Shown: positions 7,116 through 15,160 of the stretch, in pieces
Numbering within the stretch: the first letter of the stretch is position 1
Layout of the letters: every line of letters starts with the position of its first letter
Source: Pantoea sp. CCBC3-3-1
Lineage (GTDB): Bacteria > Pseudomonadota > Gammaproteobacteria > Enterobacterales > Enterobacteriaceae
Reading direction: 5' to 3'
Assembly (NCBI RefSeq): GCF_007981265.1
Contig: NZ_CP034363.1
Coordinates: forward strand, 4,216,001-4,280,000
Length of the DNA: 64,000 bases
Position numbers and translations under genes: made by a program
Notes under the pieces: generated by a model
Database searches by the model: none
What the model saw: the letters and a program-made list of their open reading frames with translations, nothing else
What the model was told of the DNA's origin: nothing

Positions 7116-9209
7116 TCAGACGGCCTTTTTCTCGGGCAGCGTTTCACCCCCGTCCGCATACAGATCGAGTTCCGGCACTTTATCCGCTGGCACCGGCCGC
7201 CCCAGCAAATACCCCTGTAGCGAGTTACAGCCGAGGCTGGTCAGGAAGTCCTGCTGTTCGCGCGTTTCCACGCCTTCCGCCACCACTTTCAGCTTCAGCG
7301 TTTGCGCCAGCGCGACGATGGCCGTCACAATGGTGGCATCTTCATTCTGCGTTTGCAGCTCGTTAACAAACGCCCGATCGATTTTCAGTTCGCTGGCCGG
7401 TAAACGCTTCAGATAAAGCAGGCTTGAATAGCCGGTCCCGAAGTCGTCAATCGAGGCTTTAACGCCTAAATCGGTCAGTTCGGTAAGGATGCGCACGCTC
7501 TCATCGGGATCGCGCATTGCCGTCGTTTCGGTAACTTCCAGCGTTAACTGCTCCGGCGGAATTTGATGCTTTTTCAGCGCGCTAACCACCGTTTCAACCA
7601 GTCCAGCCTGTTCAAACTGTAGGGCAGAGAGGTTAACGGCCACCGACCACTGCGTGTTGCCCATCTGGTGCCATTCATGAAGCTGGCGACAAGCCTCGTT
7701 GATCACCCAGTTGCCCATGCTGACAATCAGTCCGGTTTTTTCCGCCAGCGGCAGAAAGATATCCGGCGTCAGCAGGCCGCGCTGCGGGTGCTGCCAGCGG
7801 ATCAGCGCCTCAAAGCCGACGATCGGGCCCTGCGGTGCACAGAATTTAGGTTGATAAAACAGACGCAGTTCGTTGTGTTCCTGAGCCAGCCAGAGGTCAT
7901 TAATCAGCTGCAGCTGGTTTTGAGCAATGGTGTTCATGGAGGGCTGGAAGAAGCTGTAACCATTACGACCATTGTTTTTGGTGTGGTACATCGCGGCATC
8001 GGCATTGAACATCAGTTCGCGTTCGTCATTGCCATCGCCAGGGTAAACGGCAATACCAATGCTCAGCGATACCACCAGCTCATAGCGTGAAATAACAAAA
8101 GGCGCATCAATCGCTTTCACCAGCTGATCGGCAATAGCGGCAGCGTCGTTGGGATCGGTGATTTCAACCAGCAGTACAAATTCATCCCCGCCAAGGCGCG
8201 CCAGCGTATGGTGCCCCTTCAGCAGATTTTTCATCCGGTCGGTCACGGCGACCAGCAGATTGTCGCCAATATGATGACCAAAAGCGTCATTTACCGCTTT
8301 AAAGCCGTCAAGATCCATAAACATCAGCGCAAAAGAGGTCTCTTCCCGTACGGCTTTGTTTAACGCCTGGTCCAGACGGTCTTCCAGCAGAATACGGTTC
8401 GGCAAGCGGGTCAGGTTGTCGTGCAGCGCCAGCTGGGCCAGTTCGCGGTTAGCTTCGGCCAGAGAAGAGGCCAGCACCGAGGTGCGCGCCTGTAAGCGGG
8501 CATCCAGTGTGGAAACGACCAGAGTAATACCCAGAATGGAAAGCGTAACCACTACCACCAGCACCGCCAGCCAGTTGCTGTTTACGCCCATATCTGTGGC
8601 GTGGCTCATCATCGGGAAGCTGGCGGCTGCCATGCCGCTGTAGTGCATTCCGGCAATCGCTGCCCCCATCACCAGCGCGGCTCCTGCACGCAGCAACGCT
8701 AAATGTCCCACCCCCTGCCGCAGTTTGAAAGCCAACCACAGCGCGGCGGTACTGGCTGCCAGCGCAATGGCCACCGAGACGGCAACCCAGCGCCAGTCCC
8801 AGATGATGCCGGGTGTAAACATTAATGCACCCATGCCGGTGTAGTGCATGGCGACCACGCCGCTGGCCATAACCACTGCGCCAGTCAGCAAACGTGACAG
8901 CGGCAGCTCGCCGTAGCAGACGATCCACAGCGCAAAGATTGAGGCAGCGATGGCGATAACCATCGAGATTAGGGTCAGACCGGGATCGTAGCTCATCACC
9001 ATTGCCAGGTTCATGGCCAGCATGCCGATAAAATGCATAGACCAGATGCCAATACCCATCGCAAAACCGCCGCCGATAAGCCAGACCCGGGCAACTTTGC
9101 CCGTTGAGGTCGCGACTCTGCCCGCCATATCCAGCGCAGTATAGGAAGCCAGAAAGGCGACAAAAATGGAGACAGTGACCAACAGATGGTCGTAAGAGCT
9201 CATAAGCAT
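7116..9209 (-). CDS. MHYT-GGDEF-EAL cyclic-di-GMP signalling protein
   Basis: This membrane protein makes or breaks cyclic-di-GMP. From the ATG at 9209 it has 697 residues. Residues 1-240 hold seven or so membrane helices with three MHYT-type motifs (MHFIGM 58-63, MHYTGM 121-126, MHYSGM 188-193), thought to sense a diatomic gas or copper. The GGDEF domain spans about 255-420 with intact GGDEF at 340-344. The inhibitory RxxD site just before it is absent. The EAL domain spans about 440-690 with EAL at 467-469, EVTET, DDFGTGYSSL and a KIDR motif, so phosphodiesterase activity is likely. A GTG at 9287 in the same frame would add 26 residues without a ribosome binding site. The gene is divergent from the pilus operon, a plausible but unproven output. 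Confidence 0.9.
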   Translation of the reverse strand: MLMSSYDHLLVTVSIFVAFLASYTALDMAGRVATSTGKVARVWLIGGGFAMGIGIWSMHFIGMLAMNLAMVMSYDPGLTLISMVIAIAASIFALWIVCYGELPLSRLLTGAVVMASGVVAMHYTGMGALMFTPGIIWDWRWVAVSVAIALAASTAALWLAFKLRQGVGHLALLRAGAALVMGAAIAGMHYSGMAAASFPMMSHATDMGVNSNWLAVLVVVVTLSILGITLVVSTLDARLQARTSVLASSLAEANRELAQLALHDNLTRLPNRILLEDRLDQALNKAVREETSFALMFMDLDGFKAVNDAFGHHIGDNLLVAVTDRMKNLLKGHHTLARLGGDEFVLLVEITDPNDAAAIADQLVKAIDAPFVISRYELVVSLSIGIAVYPGDGNDERELMFNADAAMYHTKNNGRNGYSFFQPSMNTIAQNQLQLINDLWLAQEHNELRLFYQPKFCAPQGPIVGFEALIRWQHPQRGLLTPDIFLPLAEKTGLIVSMGNWVINEACRQLHEWHQMGNTQWSVAVNLSALQFEQAGLVETVVSALKKHQIPPEQLTLEVTETTAMRDPDESVRILTELTDLGVKASIDDFGTGYSSLLYLKRLPASELKIDRAFVNELQTQNEDATIVTAIVALAQTLKLKVVAEGVETREQQDFLTSLGCNSLQGYLLGRPVPADKVPELDLYADGGETLPEKKAV

Positions 9210-9409
9210 ATGCAAATCTCTGATGCCAGCCGATGGCCTGGCGCCGTGTGATGGAACAAAGGTGTTTTTAACACTTTCAATGATCACGGTATCGGCTAAA
9301 GAGTAGTCAACTTTACCCCGGAGGAAATCAAAGTCTTCTGACCGCGCAAATTAACCGCATGCAAACTGCCGGTATCCCCATCATTTAACAGGTTTATTAA
9401 AGGAGGATC

Positions 9410-9592
9410 ATGTCGCGCAACGACCTTAGCATCCGCAATTTTTTTTGCCCAGCTAATCCTAAGATGATTCCGATCATTTTTAATAAATCGCCAAAATTAC
9501 CCGCTCAGCATCGCCTTCTCATTCCTTTCAATCCATTAGCTTTATTTTTACGTTTCGCTTCGCCCACCCCGGCAGGCTGTTCTATAGTTTAA
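9410..9592 (+). CDS. Small ORF of unknown function (60 residues)
   Basis: I do not recognise this protein. The case for it being real is contextual: its ATG follows a textbook ribosome binding site (AAAGGAGG ending three bases before the start) and a good intrinsic terminator begins 24 bases after the stop. The product is basic and proline-rich (9 Pro), has a short hydrophobic stretch at residues 40-50, and contains two Cys. No signal peptide or clear domain is visible, and the composition could equally be random. It lies in the 546-base gap between the cyclic-di-GMP gene and the pilus operon. It may instead be a remnant of a longer gene or the leader of a small RNA. Confidence 0.35.
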   Translation: MSRNDLSIRNFFCPANPKMIPIIFNKSPKLPAQHRLLIPFNPLALFLRFASPTPAGCSIV

Positions 9593-9613
9593 AAACATAA
9601 GATAAGACAGCAA

Positions 9614-9654
9614 GCGCAGATACCGTTTTTATGACGGTTTTCTGCTCTTTTTTT
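9614..9654 (+). terminator. Intrinsic terminator after small ORF
   Basis: A stem is formed by GCAGA + ACCGT pairing with ACGGT + TCTGC around a short T-rich loop, followed by TCTTTTTTT. It closes a transcript that would carry the small ORF at 9410-9592 and separates it from the pilus operon downstream. Confidence 0.7.
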
Positions 9655-9755
9655 ACGCTGGATGGCGATTATTATTCACCCGCACGCCGCCGCGTTGTTC
9701 TCTTTCGTACCAGGCGAAAAAGCACTTCCATCAGACTGATCAGTAAGGAATGGTT

Positions 9756-10322
9756 ATGAAAATGAAGCTTTTTCTGCTGGGCTGTGGCATTGGCCTCAGC
9801 GTGGCGACTTCGGGCTTTGCCGCCACTACAACGGGGACTATCAACGCAAGAGTGGTACTGACCACGGGCTGCCTCGTTAACGGCCAGTCGGCAACCACCG
9901 GCGTCAATTTCGGTACCTTAGACTTCGGTACGAGCGCTGCTACCTTCGATACTCTAAACGCGACTTTAGTGGGCTCGCTGGGTAACGGTATTTTTGTACG
10001 CTGCACTACCGGGCAAACCTACAACGTTCAGCTAACCAGCAGCAACGCAGCACCGGCAACCGTTTTTGGCGCGGTGACCGCCCAGCCGCGTTATTTGATC
10101 CTCGGCAGCAACGCGACGCAAGGTATCGCTTATACCCTCTATGGCACCACGTCATATACGACACCCATCGCTAACAATACCAACCTGGCGAATACCGGCA
10201 CCGCCGACCCGACCAATGGCGATAACTACCCGATTTATGGTCGTATTTCAGGCGGGGGATTCAATGCCGCTATTCCAGCAGGAACCTACACCGATACGAT
10301 TAATGTCGCCGTAAACTACTGA
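9756..10322 (+). CDS. Spore coat U-domain pilin, CsuA/B-like
   Basis: This is the first gene of an archaic (Csu or sigma-type) chaperone-usher pilus operon and probably the major shaft subunit. It has 188 residues with a signal peptide of about 20 residues ending in Gly-Phe-Ala-Ala. One SCPU (spore coat U) domain follows: an early Cys in TTGCLVNG, NFGTLDFG, a second Cys in FVRCTTG, and the family ending YTDTINVAVNY. I chose ATG 9756 because AAGGAA lies six bases upstream; the in-frame ATG at 9750 sits on the ribosome binding site. It is followed after 23 bases by a second SCPU pilin. A role in adhesion and biofilm on abiotic surfaces is known for Csu pili in Acinetobacter. Confidence 0.87.
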   Translation: MKMKLFLLGCGIGLSVATSGFAATTTGTINARVVLTTGCLVNGQSATTGVNFGTLDFGTSAATFDTLNATLVGSLGNGIFVRCTTGQTYNVQLTSSNAAPATVFGAVTAQPRYLILGSNATQGIAYTLYGTTSYTTPIANNTNLANTGTADPTNGDNYPIYGRISGGGFNAAIPAGTYTDTINVAVNY

Positions 10323-10345
10323 CCTATAACTACAGGGAACGCAAC

Positions 10346-10876
10346 GTGCCGGAGCAGGTAAGACGACTGGCGGGCCTGATGCGCCCGCTTTGCTTCGTGT
10401 TGTTTTTTATCAGCAATGCAGGCTGGTCGCTGCCAACTCAAACTTTTCAGGTGACGGCGTCGATAGTAAACGGCTGTGTCATTTCCGGTACAAATACCAG
10501 CGTTATTGGCGCACTGGATTTTGGTACGCAACCCGGTGTCGGTACGGTTTCTGCCAGTGCCAGTTACGTACAAAGCTCTACCCTCACGCTGGCCTGTACG
10601 CCGGGCACCACGTTGAATATGAGCATAGATGGGGGCAGTAATTACACTTCGACGCGTAATCTGAAAGTCGCTAATAACACAGATTTGGTGGGCTACACGC
10701 TCTATACCAGCGCCACCCACAGCGCAGCAAGTGCCATCCCGGTTAGCCAAAACGTGGCGCTGACCTACAGCAATGCCAACAATATCACGCTACCGATCTA
10801 TGGCTTATTGCAGATGAGTGGCGTACGGCGGGCCGGGACTTACAGCGATACCCTAACGGTGACGCTGAGTTGGTAA
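10346..10876 (+). CDS. Spore coat U-domain minor pilin, CsuA/CsuB-like
   Basis: This is the second SCPU subunit of the archaic pilus, 176 residues from a GTG start with AGGGA seven bases upstream. The leader is long: a basic start, then a hydrophobic core near residues 13-27 with a cleavage site around Gly-Trp-Ser. ATG at residue 12 is an alternative start. The mature domain shows the family pattern: TASIVNGCVISG, GALDFGT, LACTPGT, LPIYGLL and the last strand YSDTLTVTLSW. It probably serves as a minor or adaptor subunit between tip and shaft. Acinetobacter csu has three small pilins before the chaperone, so this operon is a shorter version with two. Confidence 0.83.
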   Translation: MPEQVRRLAGLMRPLCFVLFFISNAGWSLPTQTFQVTASIVNGCVISGTNTSVIGALDFGTQPGVGTVSASASYVQSSTLTLACTPGTTLNMSIDGGSNYTSTRNLKVANNTDLVGYTLYTSATHSAASAIPVSQNVALTYSNANNITLPIYGLLQMSGVRRAGTYSDTLTVTLSW

Positions 10877-10896
10877 TACAGGGAGGAAAAAGGACG

Positions 10897-11610
10897 ATGA
10901 TGAAACTACCTATTTTTGCGCTACTGCTGGCGTTGTCCAGTGCTTTACTACCGGCCTGGGCAGGGAATTCGGTGCTGATATGGCCGATCGACCCTAAAAT
11001 TCTTAGCGGGGATAAAGCCACCGAACTCTGGCTGGAAAACCGTGGGGCAGCAACCACGCTGATGCAGGTCCGCGTTTTCAGCTGGCAGCAGGTGGATGGC
11101 AAAGAGCAGTATCAGACCCAGCAAGCGGTGCTGGCCAGCCCGCCGCTGGTCAGAATCGAACCGGGGCAAAGGCAGCTGGTGCGTCTGATTAATCAGACCC
11201 CGCCGCCTGCGGGTAAAGAGATGGCTTACAGAGTGTTGCTGGATGAGATCCCCACGCCGCAAAAGCCAGGAGAGAATCAGGCGGGCTTGAGTTTTCAGAT
11301 GCGTTACTCGGTCCCGCTCTTTACCTATGGCGAAGGGCTAAATGCCGATAATGCCAATCCGCAGCTTAGCTGGCAGGTGGTGAATCAGGACGGTAAATCG
11401 GCGCTGCGCATTACCAATAACGGTAACGGTCATGCCCGGCTGAGCAAGGTTTCATTAGGCGGCCGCTCGCTGTCGAATAGTCTGTTCGGCTACGTTCTGG
11501 CTGGTTCCAGCAATGTGTTTCCCCTGAATTTTCCAGCATCTGACCGCTCAGAGCTGAGTGCGGAGCTGGACAGTGGTAAAACCTGGCGCAGCACCCGTTC
11601 CTCGCGCTAG
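10897..11610 (+). CDS. Periplasmic pilus chaperone, CsuC-like
   Basis: This chaperone of the archaic pilus binds subunits by donor-strand complementation in the periplasm. It has 237 residues with a signal peptide (ALLLALSSALLPAWA). The first immunoglobulin-like domain carries the family strands (LWLENRG, RIEPGQRQLVRLI and YRVLLDEIP). The second domain starts after residue 120 (LSFQMRYSVPLF). The length and the YRVLLDEIP motif are typical of the archaic rather than the FimC class. I chose ATG 10897, which follows GGGAGG and AAGGA; ATG 10900 is equally possible. The preceding pilin ends 20 bases upstream, and the usher starts three bases after this stop. Confidence 0.88.
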   Translation: MMKLPIFALLLALSSALLPAWAGNSVLIWPIDPKILSGDKATELWLENRGAATTLMQVRVFSWQQVDGKEQYQTQQAVLASPPLVRIEPGQRQLVRLINQTPPPAGKEMAYRVLLDEIPTPQKPGENQAGLSFQMRYSVPLFTYGEGLNADNANPQLSWQVVNQDGKSALRITNNGNGHARLSKVSLGGRSLSNSLFGYVLAGSSNVFPLNFPASDRSELSAELDSGKTWRSTRSSR

Positions 11611-11613
11611 CCA

Positions 11614-14028
11614 ATGAGCAGGCGATGCTTTGCGTCCCCGGGACGCTGCTCCCTGGCCCTGAGCCTGATAAGCTGCCTGTTTTCTGTAACCGGCCGCGCG
11701 GAAACCTATTCCTCTTTGCCACCGCCGCCACAGCAAAACACGCCGGGTACGCAAAATCAGCAGTACATGCTGGGGCTGATCGTCAATCAGCAGGATACCG
11801 GCCAGATTGTGCCGGTTGAATTCCGGGATAATCACTATCTTTTACGCGCCGCTGATTTGCAGCGGGCTGGCATTCCCTCCCCTCAAATCACGTCGTCGAT
11901 CATGGATGTGTCGGTGATGCCAGAGGTGAAAGCGGAATACGACCGGACTCGCCAGCGCATCCTGCTGACCGTGCCGCCCGCCTGGCTGCCGCAGCAAAAA
12001 CTCAACAGCACTGAACAGAGCGGGCCGCGTTATCCCGGCAGAACCTCAACGGGCGCACTGTTTAACTACGATCTTTATACCAGCCACACTTCCGCCAGCG
12101 GCAGCCGCATTTCGGCCTTTAATGAATTCCGCCTTTTTGGCAATTTGGGGCAGTTTTCCACTAACGGCGTCTGGCAGGAGCAGCTTTCCGGCCAGCCCGG
12201 CGCGCAGGATCAGGGCTATTTGCGTTATGACACCTGGTGGGGAAATCAGAGTGAAAACCGCTCGCTAAGCTGGCGGGTAGGGGATTTGATCACCGACTCC
12301 CTAAGTTGGAGTAACAGCGTCCGGCTGGGCGGTATTCAGATTGCCAGAGACTTTTCCGTTCGCCCGGATTTGATTACCTATCCTCTGCCCTCGTTCTCTG
12401 GCCAGGCAGCGGTGCCGTCAACGGTTGATCTCTTTGTGAATGGCTATAAGAACAGCACCAACAGCGTCCAGCCCGGCCCCTGGACGCTGACCAATATGCC
12501 CTTTGTCAACGGGGCTGGCGATGCGGTGGTGGTGACGACCGATGCCGTGGGACGACGGGTCACTACCACGCTGCCGTTTTATGTCTCCAGCAATTTACTC
12601 AAGCCCGGACTTTCTGATTTCTCTTTTTCCGCCGGGGCGCTGCGGCAAAATTACGGACTGAAGAATTTTGATTATGGCTCTGCTGCCGTCAGCGGCTCTT
12701 ACCGCTATGGCCTGACCGACTGGCTGACGCTGGAGAGCCATGCTGAAGGTGCCGATACGCTTGCGCTGGGCGGCGCGGGCGGCCAGGTGAGAATTGGCTC
12801 ACTTGGCGTGGTTAATGCGGCACTGACTCAAAGCCAGCTGGCTGGCGAGCATGGCAATCAGTACAGCTGGGGGTATCAGTACAATAACAGCCGCTTTAGC
12901 CTGGGAATGCAGCATATCATCCGTTCCGCGGGCTTTGGCAATCTGGCGCTGTATGGCGACCGTACCAGCGCCACTACCAATACGGATTACTCCCTTAGCC
13001 GCCGCAGCTCGCAGTACAGCGCCAGCCTGTCGCTGAACCAGTATGGCAGCATCGGTGCGGCGTTTATTGATATTACCGCCGGCACCGGCGACCGCACCCA
13101 GTTATGGAACCTGTCATGGAGTAAAAACCTGTGGGGCAACAGCAGCCTGTACGTTTCTGCCAGCCGCGATCGGCAGGAAGGCGAATGGTCAGGCGCGATC
13201 TCTCTGGTGATCCCCTTTGGCGAGCGCACCAATGCCAGCCTCAGTGTGGAACGCGATGCCCAGGGCGGGTCTGCGCAACGCGTGACGCTTTCCCGCGCGA
13301 TGCCAACGGATGGCGGCTTTGCTTACGACGCCTCCTGGGCTAATCAGAGCAGCAACAGCGCCTACCGCCAGGGTAGCCTGAGCTGGCGCAATCAGAAAAT
13401 TGAAACCTCGGCTGGCTTCTATGGCGATGGTGACTACAGTACCGAATGGGGTGATATCACCGGCTCTCTGGTGGTGATGGACGGCAGCTTCTTTGCGGCA
13501 AATCAGGTGAACGACGCCTTTGTGCTGGTAAAAACCGATTATCCGGATATCAATGTCCGTTATGAGAATCAGCTGATGGGTAAAACCGATGACAAAGGTT
13601 ATCTGCTGGTGCCGGGCATCAGCTCTTACTATCCCGCGAAATACGATATCGATACGCTGAATTTACCTGCTGATATGACCACGCCTCACGTAGAACAACG
13701 TTTCGCCGTTAAACGCGACAGCGGCTACCTGCTGCACTTCCCGGTTGAGCCTTTACGGGCCGCCAGCGTGATCCTGCACGATCTTAATGGTCAGCCGCTG
13801 CCCGTTTCCACGCAGATTATCCGCCAGGGGCAGGACCCCGAATACGTTGGCTGGGACGGTATTGCATGGATGGAAAACCTCAGCGCAGAGAATTCTTTCC
13901 GTGCCGTTACGCCCGATGGCCGCCAGTGCGAAGCGGTGCTGCACGTGCCTGGCGGACGTCCGAAATCACTGGAAACCTATGGCCCGCTGACCTGCGCGCT
14001 TCCTCCTCTGCCTGGAACATCACCATGA
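11614..14028 (+). CDS. Outer-membrane pilus usher, CsuD-like
   Basis: This is the outer-membrane usher of the archaic pilus, 804 residues. It has a signal peptide to about residue 29 (GRA). An N-terminal domain binds chaperone-subunit complexes. A long beta-barrel follows, with alternating aromatic strands (RYGLTDWLTLESHAEGAD, SLSLNQYG) and a plug-like insertion near residues 240-325 (VDLFVNGYKN, then TTDAVGRRVTTTLPFY). A C-terminal domain from about residue 630 contains DINVRYENQLMGKTDDKGYLL. These are PF00577-type usher features. The start is three bases after the chaperone stop and the stop overlaps the next ATG (ATGA), so the operon is tightly coupled. Confidence 0.9.
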   Translation: MSRRCFASPGRCSLALSLISCLFSVTGRAETYSSLPPPPQQNTPGTQNQQYMLGLIVNQQDTGQIVPVEFRDNHYLLRAADLQRAGIPSPQITSSIMDVSVMPEVKAEYDRTRQRILLTVPPAWLPQQKLNSTEQSGPRYPGRTSTGALFNYDLYTSHTSASGSRISAFNEFRLFGNLGQFSTNGVWQEQLSGQPGAQDQGYLRYDTWWGNQSENRSLSWRVGDLITDSLSWSNSVRLGGIQIARDFSVRPDLITYPLPSFSGQAAVPSTVDLFVNGYKNSTNSVQPGPWTLTNMPFVNGAGDAVVVTTDAVGRRVTTTLPFYVSSNLLKPGLSDFSFSAGALRQNYGLKNFDYGSAAVSGSYRYGLTDWLTLESHAEGADTLALGGAGGQVRIGSLGVVNAALTQSQLAGEHGNQYSWGYQYNNSRFSLGMQHIIRSAGFGNLALYGDRTSATTNTDYSLSRRSSQYSASLSLNQYGSIGAAFIDITAGTGDRTQLWNLSWSKNLWGNSSLYVSASRDRQEGEWSGAISLVIPFGERTNASLSVERDAQGGSAQRVTLSRAMPTDGGFAYDASWANQSSNSAYRQGSLSWRNQKIETSAGFYGDGDYSTEWGDITGSLVVMDGSFFAANQVNDAFVLVKTDYPDINVRYENQLMGKTDDKGYLLVPGISSYYPAKYDIDTLNLPADMTTPHVEQRFAVKRDSGYLLHFPVEPLRAASVILHDLNGQPLPVSTQIIRQGQDPEYVGWDGIAWMENLSAENSFRAVTPDGRQCEAVLHVPGGRPKSLETYGPLTCALPPLPGTSP

Positions 14029-15005
14029 AAAAGTTGCTTAGCCTCTTTCTTCTGTTAATGAGCTGCTCTTTATCATCATGGGCGGCCTGCTCGCTGCCCT
14101 CTTCTACTGCCGCCTTTGGCTCAGTCAGCTCGTTTACGGTCAACACTACGGCCAGTAATACTACCGCGACGGTTAACGTAAACTGTGGTTCAGGCAGCGT
14201 ATTGTCACTGCTTTCCAGCGACTACATCAGGTTTCAGCTCGCCAGTGCATCTTTTACCAGCGGCACGCGCGGCGCGCTGAAAACGGCGAGCACCGGCACG
14301 GATGCGATCCCTGTGCGGGTATGCAGTGATTCAGCCTGCACCAGTGAAATGCTGATTGGCGGCACCACCGTTAACTACAGTCAGGCACAGTTGCTCAACC
14401 TGTTAGGGGCAGGCGGCGGTCAAAACTTCGCTATCCCACTCTATTTACGTACGCTGACCGGCCAGGTGGTTGCTGCCGGAACCTATACGGTGACGCTGAA
14501 TATTCTGGTCTCCTATAACATTTGTACCGGCATCGGGGCGCTGGGTCTCTGCCTGGCAGGCAGCCAAAATACCGGTTCAGGCACCGTGCCCATCACGACA
14601 ACGATGGTTATTTCTAACGACTGCACCACTATTACTGCACCCAATATCAGCTTTGGTAGCGCACCGTTGGTCAGTAGCTTCAATGCGGTCACCCAGTCGA
14701 TTAACGTCATCTGCACCAAAGGAAGCACCTACACGGTTGGGCTGAGTGACGGCAGCAATGCGGTCAGCTCACAGCGTTACATGGCCAGCGGCAGCAACCG
14801 GCTGGCCTATGAGATTTATAAAAGCGGCGGCACGACGCGCTGGGGATCGGCGGGAACGGAACGGGTTGCCAGTAGTTCGGCGAACAGCATTACCACCGAT
14901 GGCCTGACCCGAACCTTTAACTATACGGCCCGGGTTTTGACCACGCAGGCGACACCGGTTGCCGGGAGCTACAGCGACAGCGTGGTGGTTGATCTCTCTT
15001 TTTAG
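14025..15005 (+). CDS. Tip adhesin with two SCPU domains, CsuE-like
   Basis: This protein is probably the tip adhesin of the archaic pilus, 326 residues. The start is the ATG overlapping the usher stop (MKKLLSLFLLL). It gives a clean signal peptide ending Trp-Ala-Ala, whereas longer forms of the frame would begin inside the usher. Two SCPU domains are present: residues about 24-165 (ACSLPSS, NVNCGSG, GTYTVTLNI) and about 175-326 (ISNDCTTI, INVICTKGSTY, SYSDSVVVDLSF). Two-domain CsuE is the known tip subunit in Acinetobacter, where exposed hydrophobic loops of the first domain bind plastic. Whether those loops are hydrophobic here was not assessed. It is the last gene of the operon. Confidence 0.85.
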   Translation: MKKLLSLFLLLMSCSLSSWAACSLPSSTAAFGSVSSFTVNTTASNTTATVNVNCGSGSVLSLLSSDYIRFQLASASFTSGTRGALKTASTGTDAIPVRVCSDSACTSEMLIGGTTVNYSQAQLLNLLGAGGGQNFAIPLYLRTLTGQVVAAGTYTVTLNILVSYNICTGIGALGLCLAGSQNTGSGTVPITTTMVISNDCTTITAPNISFGSAPLVSSFNAVTQSINVICTKGSTYTVGLSDGSNAVSSQRYMASGSNRLAYEIYKSGGTTRWGSAGTERVASSSANSITTDGLTRTFNYTARVLTTQATPVAGSYSDSVVVDLSF

Positions 15006-15160
15006 CGCAGCCACGTAGCGGCAGTGACGGGTTACCATGGCATCACTCTGTTAATTTTTTGTTACTAAAGCGATGATTATCAGCCTCATCAAGGGTGAGG
15101 CCCGTCACATTAAAATCTGCCCCGGCACGTTAAAAGAGAAGAAAACTGCAAGGAAACTGT

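Noticed and set aside
13866..14024. Longer start for the two-domain pilus tip gene
   Set aside because: The extra 53 codons lie inside the usher gene and remove the signal peptide from the N-terminus; ATG 14025 overlapping the usher stop is better.
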